Source: Agaricus subrufescens
Lineage: Eukaryota > Basidiomycota > Agaricomycetes > Agaricales > Agaricaceae
Length of the DNA stretch: 64,000 nucleotides
Direction: 5' to 3'
Assembly: GCA_029945375.1 (NCBI GenBank)
Contig: CM057063.1
Span: 992,001-1,056,000 of the forward strand
Shown here: piece by piece, positions 45,222-58,919 of the stretch
Position numbering within the stretch: position 1 is the stretch's first letter
Layout of the letters: each line of letters begins with the position of its first letter
The notes under the pieces: generated by a model
Told to the model about the DNA's origin: nothing
Databases searched by the model: none
What the model saw: only the letters and a program-made list of their open reading frames with translations
Made by a program: the position numbers and the translations under genes

Positions 45222-47454
45222 TCAACATCGAGGAGTCAGGATGGTGAGAAGGGGACCTCTCAAAGTGACATAATAATCCCGGAGTTCATTTTCATACCGA
45301 GTCGGATCGTAACCATTTGCAAACTTGAAATCGAAATGATGCAAAAATGAACAGATGACGAGACGCATCTCCGTATACGCCAGCTGCTTTCCAACACAAT
45401 TTGCTGGACCATAAGAGAAAGCTAAAAATGCATTCTGGTCCAGAACGTATTGAGTAGAGTGATTGAATGTTTCCGGCCTCAATCTCTCCCTTTGATCCTT
45501 GGAGAGCCACCTTTCTGGAATGAATAACTCGGGATAGGGAGAAAAGTTTCGGATGTCTCTGTGAACTACGGAGAAAGCAATGGAAGCAGACGTGCCTTCC
45601 GCAAGGGTACTAATTTCAAAAGAATTGAACTGTCAGCTCACAGTTCGCTTGCAAGACAAGAACGCCTTACTATGGCCCGATCATTGCTGCGCCACATCCT
45701 CGCTTGACTTCCCTTTGAGAACCACTCAGGACAGGGGGGAACAAGCGGAGAGTTTCGTTTCTAAGCCAATGAATACTCGATCCCGATCATGACTGAGTAA
45801 GACGGGCGCCAACTTACATTACTGCGTTTAGATAGGGAAGCTTTGCTTGCTTGTCGGGATTTGTGAAATCAGCGCCTAGACTATCCACCTCTTGCTGGAG
45901 GTGTAGATAAACTTCCGGGTGCCGCATCAGAAGATAGAAGAAGCTGGTGAGTGTACTAGACGTTGTATCTGCGCCCGCGACGATTGATAAAGAACCTGTG
46001 TTGGGAAGGGTTAGGTTTGGTAGGCTTGAAACAGGCAAACATTACTTACTATCACTGGAAATCTCAGTGATCGTCGGCTTCTGTTCCAACACGCCGTCTT
46101 CATCAATCTAAAAGACCCTCTAAATGAACGCAAATAAGAGAGTGAGGTTGCATATTTACCAGATGATGAAACAGATCCCTGTGAGGTGAACCTTGGGCTT
46201 TGCGTTTTTGAATTCTAGTTTTCATGTAGTTGCGGTATTGTCTGACACCAGGTAGAAAATTTATCTTGTTCGCCAGGAAGAGGGCCAATCTCCCGAACCA
46301 AGGGATAGTCCCAAAGAAGAATAATGTTCTAAACCGATAATTAGTGCCTGTGATTTTGAATGCAGAGAGTTCAAAGCCCTGCCTTTGAGAGGCTTCAATT
46401 AGGTGCCATAAGTCATCCTTATCTCCATTTTTCATCATTTCTGGGCCTTCGCCGAAGCTAGGGTAAATGAGTAACTGAAATACAGAAATGCAAGGCAAGA
46501 TCACTCACACAATATCACTCATAACATCGAAACTTATAGAACAATTGAGGCCAGCTTTTTCCAGTACAGCAAAAGGTACATACGTGTAGTAACCCATCCA
46601 TTGATTCATATCCACTGGAACAGACACCGCCTGACGGAGTAGGTCAACCAACTGTTGAGTTCTTGCCATAAGAAACTGTTCATAATGTTTGATGGACGCC
46701 GGAGTCATCGCCCGCTGCCAAGGTTTCCGACGACGGGCGTGTTCCCTTTTATCTCTAAGTCCAACTAGGTGTGTTGTAGGAGCGGAGAGTGGTAAACGGC
46801 CTTCCCAATCTGTGATGTGTTACATTTTCGCTGAAGAAAAAAAAATCGGAGGAATCATATACTGACATTGACCTTTCGGTTGCCCCGAAGTGCCCATCAG
46901 GGGTCCAATGGCGTTGGAGTTCGACAAGGACAGTTCATTTGGACCTGGTTCAAGCAACAAAGAGATGGAATCTCAGCTGCTGCGACTAAAAAAAAAAGAC
47001 AACCCAACACAACCTATCCTCACAACGTCTCCGTATTTCTTGTGCAGCTCGGCACGTATCTTGTGTTGGCGTCCGTGCCACGTAGACAGAGCCCAGAAGA
47101 TCTTTGAAATCTTGTATGCAAACGGCCCAGGATATCGAGAGAGGGGATGCCATGGTGACAAACGATAGGCCAAAATCGAACCTATCAACGAAACATGAAA
47201 GAAGAACAAGTTCCGGAGGTGGTCCAGAAACGTTTTTTCAAGACCACTGCAAAAAAGCAGGTGAACAGTTGTGGGTACACCGACAAGCAGTATGACTAGA
47301 CGCAAGACTTGTAGGCTTTCGTCACGCTTGAAGACCTGATGCACGGACTGACAAGCGCGTTAGTTAAGATAGAATGCAGGGCACAAAGTCACACCATCGG
47401 ATAAAATTCACATACCAGAGCAGCCAGAAATACCGGGCCATACTCCAACATCAT
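45222..47454 (-). CDS. Cytochrome P450 monooxygenase
   Basis: Exons are 47416-47454, 47014-47347, 46867-46944, 46509-46809, 46160-46457, 46050-46107, 45818-45995, 45671-45760 and 45222-45609 (587 residues). The N-terminus has two or three hydrophobic spans (VLRLVILLVGV, HVSLIGSILAY) before the hinge HPLSRYPGP, so it is an ER membrane protein. P450 landmarks are the I-helix AGADTTSS, the ExxR helix ETLRLFPP, PERW and the heme loop FSYGPANCVGK with the haem-ligand Cys at about residue 530. The N-terminal VHQVFKR and NAIGPLMGTSGQPKG resemble the expanded agaricomycete families that attack aromatic or fatty substrates. I cannot name family or substrate. ERG3 lies just upstream on the same strand, but nothing shows they work together. 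Confidence 0.92.
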
Positions 47455-47757
47455 GGCGGGACGCCAATAGGAGTATCAGCACAAGACTCGTGAGACCGTC
47501 GAAAGCATAACGTAGTCCAGATTTGACTTCGAAGTGATGAACCTCCCGGAGGATAATGAACCTGTTTCCAACGAACATCACATGCTGGCATTGCTAGCTG
47601 GCAGACAACTTTGAAACAATTTATCTAAATATATATATTCCGTCTATTGATCAATGGGGACGTAAGTCATATGTTGGAATGTCTTGATGTTAATTAAGAT
47701 TAATAAATATGGTATAGGAGAGAAAGATCGTAACATCGCATAAGAACAAATATACAA
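47455..47757. promoter_or_regulatory. P450 promoter and ERG3 3' end
   Basis: 303 bp between two minus-strand genes. It should carry the P450 promoter. A TATATATATA run at 47629-47636 lies about 175 bp upstream of the P450 ATG. Nothing else seen. Confidence 0.4.
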
Positions 47758-48958
47758 TTACTCTTGTTTCTTCTCCTTCGGAACCTCCAAAAGCGGATCC
47801 AGCGCAGAATCAGGATGACGGTATGACTTTCCGAAACGATCTGACCATGTGAAATACTAAAGATCATAAGCGACAAAGAATAGATGAAGATGAGGAATAA
47901 CATACTTGTCCATAGTTGCATGTGAAGTACAAATGATGCAACGTATGGTGGGCGGGACCATTGATGATATTCTCGAGAGGGTGGCCGGTGATCATATCCG
48001 AATCATGGATCTGGTAGCACATTAGCAATCATCGTATCGACGAGCAATCCGATCACTACTCACGAAGATACTCCAGAAATTCACGGCAACAAACAGGCCG
48101 AGGTACAGGAGGCGATGGAGGGGGAAAAGAAATATAAATAGATGATAAGGGACCGACTGAAGGTAGCCGTCCACCGGGTGGAAGGCATGTGACGCAAAGG
48201 GCGTTGGGACTATGGTAGTATTGTCAACGACGTGTAACAACAACGAGAAAAGAACTCACCAAGCCACTTGTGATGAGGCTTATGAAGAACCTTGTAGATG
48301 AAAGGGATATGTAGCCAGCGATGGATCCAATAGATACAGTAATCTGTAAACACCAGGAAGCTACAAGAAAGTGAGGACAATTAGCACCAAAAAGAGATTC
48401 GACTTACAGAGGCACAGATAACACAAGGTAGGTCCAACCATATGTATCCACACCATCATACAACTTCGAGTAACCCATGACCTCAGCTTGGAACCACGGT
48501 AAGGTTAGGAGGGTCATCATTGGGAAAGCCCTCATGCTGGTTTGGATTTCAAGTTTGACTTGATTTTTGAGGAAGCGAGGATGTCGCATCATATCGTGGT
48601 TGAAGATGAAAGTGTACGACAGCCCGGCGAAGAGGAAATATAGGACATAAATGCCGAGTAATGTGACGACGATGAGGGAGACGAGTTGTCGGGGAACATA
48701 GTCTCGTGGCCATGCAGATACTTGCGATATCCCTTGGGTGGAAAACGAAGTGACGTCGCCGGCGGTGAGATGAGGTCGAGGAAGGCTCAACATAAGTTGA
48801 GACCATTTTGAAGACGAAGCGGCGAGAGGTAGGCCGGTGGAAGTAAGGTTGAACGAGTTGGCGACGTCAGGTGAGCTTACAAAAGCAGAAAGCGGGACTA
48901 GCTTGGCCCAAACGCGATCGAGGACATATTCGTCGCAGAGATTGAGGACGAAATCCAT
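47758..48958 (-). CDS. ERG3: Sterol C-5 desaturase
   Basis: Exons are 48408-48958, 48260-48360, 48064-48209, 47906-48010 and 47758-47856 (333 residues). ERG3 puts the C5-C6 double bond into episterol in ergosterol synthesis, in the ER membrane, using oxygen and cytochrome b5. The three His boxes of the fatty acid hydroxylase superfamily are visible: IHRWLH, HKPHHKW and HHTLHH. Other Erg3 signs are [22 protein letters not shown] and [15 protein letters not shown]. About four membrane spans are evident. The N-terminus [14 protein letters not shown] fits the family. No defect seen. A second fatty-acid-hydroxylase identity (e.g. Erg25) is less likely because Erg25 lacks the NQVKLEI/AEVRGYSKLYD signature. 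Confidence 0.94.
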
Positions 48959-50250
48959 GGCGATGGCTGGTTTTCAACGCGCTGCAAAGAGTTCTGTCGA
49001 CAGAAATGGACCAGTGGGAATTCTATTCTTTTATGTCCGGCTGTCAATTTACAATCAGGCCACTTTTTCTTTCACGTGAGCTCGCACCCGCAACTGATTA
49101 TATCCGAGCCGCAACTTACGACAATAAACGGTACGACTGTGGTGGCACTGTGCCAAAACATCATATAACCGCCAGGATGATCTCGAATTCGCACTTTTGC
49201 TCCAAGCGCCATCAGCCCCACGAATGCGACAATGCTCTTTCCCGAAGAAGGCAACAGTTTCGATAAGCGAATAACAAAGACAACATGTTCAGAAAAGATG
49301 ACCACTTTAGTCGGTAATGAGTGCCTGGTGGTAATGCATTAGAAGTAAAATTCACGCCCACACGGTTGCTGTAGCACTTTATGAGAGAAAGGCTCTTGGT
49401 CAGCTCCTGCCAACTATTCAAGTAAGCAATAAGTTCACATCACACTTAAGCCAATTTTTCCACTGTTTATATATTCTCCCCAGAGTTAGTACTGCGCTGC
49501 CGCCCGTACAATGAGCAGCGATGGTCGGCACTAAGGATCCCCGAATGAAAAGCATCACTGCTCAAGGGTCTACCAGGCCACGAACCAGCACCCGCATGTT
49601 TGGTTACATATTCCCGACGCATTATTAATATTTCCAAAGGATGTATAGGTGACATATCTCCACCGGTCAATAGGCTCTATGTAAGGGGATCCGGACACCG
49701 CCAACTTGGCCCGCACCGCAGTACGGACAATAACCACAAGTAGATCATTAATGGACACATAATTTGGCTCAGTCTGATTCGGTGCGCTCTTTTACCCCAG
49801 GTGGGCAGAGACATTTGAGCGACAGAGGTGCATTATACATCTTATGATTCGTCTCGCCCTATGTGAAAATCTGCGGTGTCACACATTGGTGGGAGGTTAG
49901 CATAATAATGTGGGAACCATGTGCTCTTCAAGGCCGGTTTGACAGACGATCAAAACTCACCGTGATGTCCAAGCCAATAAGTTTCTTCGTCGCGTCCAAT
50001 AGTAAATCTGATATGATGCTCATGGGTGTGTGATCGCACGCAACTACACTAGTGCGGCGACCAAAATAAACTTTATTTACCAACCTGTTTGCAATGCTGG
50101 CCGCCCCCATTGGGTGCGTATCAAGAACAACGTTGGGAATGAGTACAAGATTATGTACCTCCCAGCGCGTTATGGGAATACTGCGCTATCTTATAAAGCA
50201 TTCAAAGGCAACACGCTCGGAAGAAACGTCTTTGTCGTTCTCCTGCCAGA
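48959..50250. other. 1.3 kb intergenic stretch
   Basis: No supported gene. It should contain promoters of ERG3 (minus) and of the small secreted protein (plus). Short frames on both strands (for example 49467-49670 and 49570-49758, minus) overlap one another and show no family resemblance. No repeat or RNA gene seen. Confidence 0.45.
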
Positions 50251-50961
50251 ATGTTTTTCTTCCGCGCCATTTGTGCCGTTGCCGCCGCTACCGCCGTATT
50301 GGCAAATCCCCTCATCCCTAGGCAGAGTGGAAATAACAATGTGCAAATCGCAGCTGCCCTCGACCAACTTTCTGTACAGACACGCAACCACCTCTTCCAA
50401 ATTAGTATGTTCGAATACGTCGAAATAAATATTTCTTGCTCACAGATCGCTGCCAGACACTTTGCAGGCCAACAACACTGCATCTGATAACAGTGTCGGC
50501 CCTATAGTTCAGCAGATGGTCACAAACTTCAATGATGCAGCTTCGGCTTTGAATGCAATTCCTGTCGGCAATGGCTCCACCACTGTGCAACCCACAAACA
50601 TCGAATTGAGCCGAACACTCGGTGAAACACTCCAGTAAGTCAGAGCGCTGATTCCCGAATATAGGTTATTTCACTGTAGCAAATAGGGTTGTCGGGACTG
50701 GTCTCTCCGGTCTCCAGTCCCAAGGATCTGTTCCCGGCTTTGGCGACTCGGTAGGCCAGCTTGATCCCGCCGTCGCTGCGACCGCCACCGCTCTGAACAC
50801 AATCTTGCCCGGAAGTATCTCGTTTGTCCACACCTTGTGAGTGTTTTCGCAAACAACAAAGATATGCATGACTGACGTGGAGACTCAGGTTGCTCGACGT
50901 AAGCCAGTTCTTTGTAGACCAAGGTGTCTGGCCAGAAACCCTGGCCGCTACGGGTTTCTAA
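50251..50961 (+). CDS. Small secreted protein of unknown function
   Basis: Exons are 50251-50404, 50457-50634, 50687-50836 and 50889-50961 (184 residues). The N-terminus MFFFRAICAVAAATAVLA is a clear signal peptide, with cleavage likely near VLANPL and a PR site at about residue 27. The mature part is Ala/Asn/Ser/Thr-rich with amphipathic helices (VQIAAALDQLSVQTRNHLFQ; VQQMVTNFNDAASALNAI), two or more possible N-glycosylation sites (NNTAS, GNGSTT) and essentially no cysteine. I do not recognise the family. Similar cysteine-poor secreted proteins are common in wood- and litter-decaying fungi. The first intron has an alternative acceptor that would break the frame, so 50456 was chosen. Confidence 0.75.
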
Positions 50962-51152
50962 TTCAACGAAATTAAAGAATGTTTGGAGCTATTTGATATC
51001 GTAAGGTCGTTTGTCTCGTTTGTGTTTGTGTTAGTCGAAAGAAAATTTCCAATAAAGATGATCATGTTGTGAATGCGAAGTTAACGTTACAAAGTCTTAA
51101 GATGTAGAACCCCATGGCCAGAATATAGGAACTTTTCTGGAGATGATGAGAA

Positions 51153-52273
51153 TCATGCGTATAGTGAATAGATAACTGCGTACTTTTTGTATTCCTGCCA
51201 CTTAGGGTCGTTGCCATACTTTTTATCACCTGCACGCTCCAAAGGAGGGATGCCGGACACCTTATCACTAATGTCAGAGAAAAACAGAGAAAGTAAGGTA
51301 GTGTTGCAAACCTTTCTGAGGAGGTACCATACAAATAAGGGACTAACTGCAGTCAGAGCAGAGGTCCCAACGGGAAAACGGGGCGATTGCAAAGAGGAAG
51401 TGGCCAACGCCCAGATGCCAACCCAGATACCAATTTCGCCAACATAGCTAAAATAAGCCAAGTATTTAAGTCTCAAACATCATTATCTGCGGAGAGAAGG
51501 TACTGACTTGGGGTGACGACTGATGCTCCAGAGGCCGGATGAGATGAAGAGCTCATCGTGTTCTTTAGCGTCTTTGGCTTTGCGCCAAGTGTACTTTTGA
51601 TGGTCGGCGATAACTTCAAAGAGCAAGGAACCCGTATATAACCCAACGGCACCGAGATCACGGATTCCTAATGCGGGATTGAGTCGAGAAGGTAAAGCGT
51701 TGACCAGCCATATAGGCAGCCCGACGACGGCTATCCAAGTAGCTGCAAATATATTCGTAAGATATGGGGGAACAAACCGGTGGGTGTGACCTTGCCTTGT
51801 CCGAACCAGAACTTGGAAAACGTGGCGGGATCTTTCTTTATTTTATCAAAGCGAGAATCACCCCCATGCTTAATAGCGCGCTAGTAAGACGTTCAGTACA
51901 GAGTCTTGCAAGAGACAGAAAAATCGGACCGCGGCCAAGAAGCTGCCGAGCCTGATGCTCCATATACCGACAGCAGCACTCAGGAGTAGCTGTCTCGGGG
52001 CAAAGGATGACAGGGCAGGAAGCGATCCAGGAATGCGGTCCCAAAGTTTGGATTTCAAAGACGGGTAGTAAAGTGAGATGACGGTAGTTGAGACCCAGCC
52101 AATGGCACCTCCGAGGTCGAAGTACTTATCGTTCTGTTGCGGTACAAATACGGAGGCGAAGACTAGTTGGGCGGCCCGGTCAAATCAGTGCAAGCAAGAC
52201 GGGGCAAAGACAAACCTGCTTGGAGGGCATATGCGCTGGTGAGCGTAGGGAGGAGGCGGGAGGAGACAGACAT
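51153..52273 (-). CDS. DUF1295 / steroid 5-alpha-reductase-like membrane protein
   Basis: Exons are 52216-52273, 51930-52162, 51796-51880, 51508-51742, 51312-51447 and 51153-51260 (284 residues). The C-terminal half carries the DUF1295 pattern: DSRFDKIKKDPATF, WRKAKDAKEHDELFISSGLW, SRHPNYVGEIGIWVGIW and a final KVSGIPPLERAGDKKYGND. Six or so hydrophobic spans occur. The family is distantly related to steroid 5-alpha reductases and isoprenylcysteine methyltransferases and its substrate is unknown in fungi. Two in-frame choices exist for the start; the ATG at 52273 gives a frame that continues over the first intron, the upstream one does not. The intron 51743-51795 has a GC donor, without which TGGATAG stops the frame. 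Confidence 0.85.
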
Positions 52274-52807
52274 AGATTAGACATTGTGGCGCCCGCAGAC
52301 GGTTGGTTGGGTCGGGGCGCCAACACAGGGACAAACAGGGAAGTGTGACGGGGGGACGTGACAAAATGTGGCCTGTGGATTGGGGTTTCGCGCGAGCCTT
52401 GCTGAGCGTCTCACCTGGCGAGCAGCACCAGTCACCCCAGGCTCTTTTCCTTCGGCCCAGAATATTATTCTCTCGCCTCACAGACCCATTGCTTGCCGTC
52501 GTTGACGATTGCATCGCCTGCAGAATTACCGCATCTCACCCCGAGTGCGTTTTTTGATTTCCGTATTTTATTTGATGCTCAGCTATATGTATCAATAAAG
52601 CATTTATCAGGGATATTCACTCAGCAAACCCGGTCAATCAGGTAATCCACCTTTCCACCCCAGGCTTGATGGAATACGTCTTCGCCGGGATCCCCAATGA
52701 TCTTCGTCGTTTACCTCTCCTGTCCTTTAGGCCACAACTATCTGCCGTAGCACCTCGGATCAGCCTTCAGGTCGTCGCCATCCACTACTCTACCCTTACT
52801 CCATAGG

Positions 52808-54760
52808 ATGGACAATTCCCAGCATCCCCAGCATTACCAGCCCCTATCACACGCGTTAAACCCCCCCGTCAACACCCAGAGTCAACCTACGTTCACGACT
52901 ACCCTATATCCGCCCAAAAATCCTGCCACAACGCAGGACCAGGAGGAAGAGGAGGAGGAAGAGGGCGAAGATGACGACGACGAGGGTATTGTTGAAGAGC
53001 AGTTGAATCGTGCAGAACCCGACGTCCAATCGGGTACCTCGCCTACCCAGAACCAAAACAAGGGAGTATCATAATTGCTCATCAGACCCCCTCCTTACTT
53101 ATCAGACCGGCAGTTCCAATGACCCGAGGACACCCCAAGATAACAATGCACAGACTGCTCAAGATGGTCAAGAACCTGAGCGAAAGCGTCGACCAGGGAG
53201 ACCTCGTGGGTCTAAAAATAGGAAGCCCCGTGCTGGTCCGTCGAGGCAAGAAGGCAATTTCTATTATCAGGGACAGTTGCAGTCGCCCACTGGACCTCCT
53301 CACCTGTCGGATATCAACCCCCAGAATCACCAATACTATGAGTTCCAGTGGCGAGTTCTGAATTTGTGTGCTGAATTTTACGGTGCTGCTGAAGAACTTG
53401 TGGTCAGTAGTCGTCGAATGTCGACTCGAGATCTCATTTGATCATACTATCATTAGAAAGCAACACCTCCAGTGGTAATTGCCCAGTGTTACCATATGGG
53501 ACCTGGTGTCAAAGTGGACCCCTTGACAATGCTGACCGAAGCCAAGCGTGTATGCGACACACTTGTAAGAGCACTCAACTCCTAACTCGCTTCCGAGATC
53601 ACTGAGAAAGGTTTATTCTAGTTGGCGAATCCGTCCCAATTAGTTTCACAACCTCCTCCTCAAATCTTTTCCACAGTACCCGCTTTCTATCCCACAAGTA
53701 CCACAGTACCCATGGCCTCTTCATCAACTGCAGCTGCCTCTCCCAGTAAGCCCAGCTCTGCGCCGGTCATCAGCAATCCACAATCTTTTGTCGTACCTCT
53801 TACGGCGCAGGCTGCTTATCCTCATGCTCAATATCCTATATATACGCCTGGCCAGTACCCCACTACACCGTACTATCATCAGTACTACCCGGGCACTTAT
53901 TATCCCCAACCTGTACCTACAACTCAACCGCAACCAGTAGCAACAACTACATCAGTTGCTCCGACACCCACCCCAGCACCCTCAGTATCAGCAACAAATA
54001 CCGCCTCGAGTTCTGTCGGGGCTTGGTCAGACGAGGAAACAGAACGTTTAAAGAAGCTCGCAGAGGACAGTAAAGCTGTCGGTACAAGTGGTGACATCGA
54101 GTGGGATTGGGTTGTCCATCAATGGGGTAATACTCGGACGAGGTATCTTCAAAAGATCTAACAAGTGTCTCACACTCGCTCACGACGCTATATAGGCACC
54201 AAATCCTGATCAAGGCAACAAGCCTTGGTCTCAAAGAGAGCACAGGTCGAGCTCTCAAACGACGTCGCGAAAATGAAAGTGATACCGGCGCTCAAAGCCC
54301 ACCTGTAGCAACCTCAAGTACTGCAGCCCAATCAAGCGCGGTCAGTGCAGCACAGAACAGTGGAGCGCCAGCGCCAACACCGGCACCGATCCCAAATACA
54401 GCCTCGCCAGCCCATAGCCAACCAACATCGACACCAGCCGCATCACCTGCACTTCAAAATCAACAGCGACCGGCACCAACAAAGAGTTTGTCTCAAACCT
54501 CTAGCACGTCTCAACCGGCACAGACCACGACTCCGACCTCTTCACTACCGTGGCCAATGCCAACAGTTGCCGTAACCACACCATCTACAGTGGTTGGCTC
54601 AGGGGGCCCGAGCCAGGATCACCGTGCTAGTTATTACCGACCTCGCCCGGTTGATAACTCACAAAAGTCTTCCCCGATGGTTCAACACCAGCCACACCAG
54701 TATATGTATCAACCACAACCTAATGGAGGAGCGAGGAATACAAGAGAAAATGGAAAATAG
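52808..54760 (+). CDS. AT-hook and Myb/SANT-like nuclear protein
   Basis: Exons are 52808-53065, 53106-53402, 53457-53564, 53622-54142 and 54196-54760 (582 residues). An acidic tract (EEEEEEEGEDDDDEG) is followed by KRRPGRPRGSKNRKPR, whose GRPRGS core is an AT-hook that binds the minor groove of AT-rich DNA. Further on, WSDEETERLKKLAED and WDWVVHQWGNTRTRHQI form a Myb/SANT-like helix bundle that is split across the last intron. Long Pro/Tyr/Ala-rich and Ser/Thr/Pro-rich disordered stretches surround it (YYHQYYPGTYYPQPVP). A chromatin or transcription role is likely; no target can be given. The combination is seen in agaricomycete proteins of unknown role. Confidence 0.8.
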
Positions 54761-54991
54761 AGAGAGAAAGACCACATGTATTTACTACGATTTTTTTCTT
54801 TTGACTTTCGTCAATTTGTATTGCTGGCGTATTTTTTTCTTGGTTATTTTATTGATACCATGGTCTCGAATTTTTGCGAAATTTTTTTTTTTTTTGGATT
54901 CCCAACCATTCTTTTTGTGACAGCGGGAAATTGTGATAATAAATGAAATTGATGTTTTTTTTGTCACGACGCGAGATCGGTCGTAACACTT

Positions 54992-55716
54992 ATGCCCTCA
55001 ACTCAACGAAATACTCAACCAGGGACTTCGCTTCATCCTTCCTCCGCACCTCCAACGCCCCCACCTCCGAACTCTACTACACCCGTATCCAACGCCTCAG
55101 GCCGGCGTTCCGTGCCTCCTTCAACACCGCGAACACGGGCTAGAGATTTACTCAGGAAACACTATGGCTTGGGTCTAACACCACCACCACCTTCTGGAAA
55201 TCCTGCTGATCCTATGAACATGGGTGAATATGTCATGTATTGGTATGTCACCTCGTAGGTATAACTGACGCTGGGTTAAATCACTAGACTCCACTGCTTT
55301 CGATGCCAAATCCTACTACGAGCAGCTCATTAAAACATCCTCACTCTCTGCACTCGTCAAACGCGAGAATGAACTCATAACTGGTACTTGTCAAGATATT
55401 CCGTGTCATAACTGAATCGAGCACTCACAACGGTATAGAGATTAGGGAACTAGATAGTGAAAGACAGTCATTGGTGTATAATCACCACCATGAATTGATC
55501 GCAGCCAGTGATACTATAGCAGCGGTAAGCAATCTTTTGTTGCTACTCAATTGTCGTGAACTCATGGCAGGTCCGGTTCAGATGAAAACTCGGGCAGAGA
55601 GCTTGGACTCTGACCTTGATTTACTTCGGGCTGCATTCTCGGAAATCTCGCGGCTAGCAGCTGAAGTGTCTACAGAGCCGGAGGTGAAACCCACACTAGA
55701 GAATAGCTCAGACTGA
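54992..55716 (+). CDS. VPS51: GARP/EARP tethering complex subunit VPS51
   Basis: Exons are 54992-55223, 55288-55383, 55439-55524 and 55582-55716 (182 residues). Vps51 joins Vps52-54 in the GARP complex, which tethers endosome-derived vesicles at the trans-Golgi, and binds the SNARE Tlg1. After a Pro/Ser-rich N-terminus come LLRKHYGLG and PMNMDSTAFDAKSYYEQLIKTS, followed by a coiled coil (LVKRENELITEIRELDSER), the core of the Vps51/Vps67 family. The donor inside ATG-G at 55224 restores the usual MDSxAFD sequence. The protein is short like yeast Vps51 and unlike the long animal form. Confidence 0.9.
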
Positions 55717-55938
55717 ATGTCATCCTTAGTGGTGTCCCGTGGGGTTCAAACTAACTAGTTGAACCGATAGATAGCGCATGTCAAGCATAAATTACTCTGA
55801 AATACATAATACCTAACATCCGTCGGTGCGCATCCCTAAAACGAAGTTCTTATGAGATTGTAACGTTCTCAACCTCAACCATTGGGATGCAGATCAGGCG
55901 CAAAATACTCGCAGTAATTATATTTAAAATGCGAGAAG

Positions 55939-57249
55939 CTACTGGATCAGAATCATCCACGCAAGTACAAAATAGAATAGTCTATAAACAGATTAAGATG
56001 TGTTGCCCATCTCGAGAAGAAAGCACTTACAAGAGAGGATATACAGCGAGGAGAATACGTTGTTGCTCGATTCTAGTGCCATCCAAGAAATTGACGGACG
56101 CTGGTTTCGAAGGTAGGTTTGAGCACACGACCATGCATATTTTTCCGAACGTACCCCAAATACACCACGCCCAAGCCAGAAGGGCAACAGGTGTTCTCAC
56201 CCATATTATGCGTACAAAACAAGAGATTAGAGCTGCAATATCTAGAGGCGCAATACAGTAGCCAAGGGCACATAAACCTTGGAAGAACGACCTATGCGAA
56301 ATGAATTATTGGTAAGTGACAAAGTTGCCGACAATACACCTTACACTCTGCCACCCAGGAGCTGAATAAAATTTCGTGAGAGCGGCCAAAAGAAGGTAGG
56401 AGAAAGAACAGTACCTTGGCTTGGACGGTGACGGCCAAGGCACCAAGAGAGCAAATGACAATAACGCTAGTGAACACGCCTAGAGACTGATCGGTGGGCG
56501 CCTATAGATGAATCGGAATGAGAGAGGGAACATTAACTTAGGCAAAGGAATCTCAGTTACGTTGACGCTCAACATGACACCAAGGCTTAAACAAAGTAGT
56601 AGCGGGCCCCAGAGATCCCAGTCTCTGAGCGAGGGTCAGAGCAGTGACTACGCATTCGTGTCGCAGTCGCCTACCTTAAGACTTCTCGACCCGTAGACTT
56701 CCTTGGGTATAGGACTTGGACTAGCTTCGAGTAGATCGAAAGGAGGTCACGAGCCTGCATTATTGGATTCGCTCAGAGGTTATACTCGATTTCCAGATTC
56801 GGATGCGTACAATGGTCGTCGTAACAGGTTCATCTAGAGTATCCACGCCTGTATATCTGTAGTCGATTAAAATAGAGCAATTGCCCTCTAAGGTATAGTG
56901 ACGGACCTTGTCTCTACTCGTAAACCACCTACAGTCTGTCTCGAAGCCGATCTTGAGCCATTCGTGGAGCTTCCAATATTTCCACTCAGTTCTGGGGTGC
57001 CTGACTTAATCGTTCCGCCTGGAGGAGCGAGTTGTTCAGGTTCGCGAGCCTTCGCCTTTCCCTTGGCCGGACCATTGGGCGGCTGCGCAAGTGTTGGATG
57101 GGAGAAGCCTGGAATGTTGTCCTCATCAAAGTCGTCATCGTCGTCTAGAAAAAGGCTCAGAATCAATGTAGACAAAATGTATGTCACTTCTCACCGGCCT
57201 GAATGAACTGTGAATGCGCCGAGTTGAGAGGTGCGGTTGAAGAATCCAT
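55939..57249 (-). CDS. Yip1-domain Golgi membrane protein (YIPF6/Yip4-like)
   Basis: Exons are 57195-57249, 56907-57144, 56811-56856, 56675-56754, 56561-56624, 56415-56501, 56345-56361, 56031-56291 and 55939-55981 (296 residues). The protein begins with an acidic cytosolic part ([14 protein letters not shown]) and a Pro/Ala-rich stretch, then [62 protein letters not shown] and two more hydrophobic segments, ending MILIQ. These are Yip1-domain signatures, closest to YIPF6/Yip4, which bind Rab GTPases and act in Golgi traffic. The 17-nt exon at 56345-56361 encodes LLGGR and part of V and is required to restore the conserved GGRVSFFQ sequence. Confidence 0.9.
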
Positions 57250-57369
57250 ACGGTGCGATAGAGTGCTGCCAATGCCACGACTTGCGCAGTGTCACGACCC
57301 TGTCACGCATCCCGATTTGGAGCCCGACGCGTAATCTGCAGAATTGCAAACGCTCTCCATTAACACATC

Positions 57370-58919
<1,550 letters not shown>

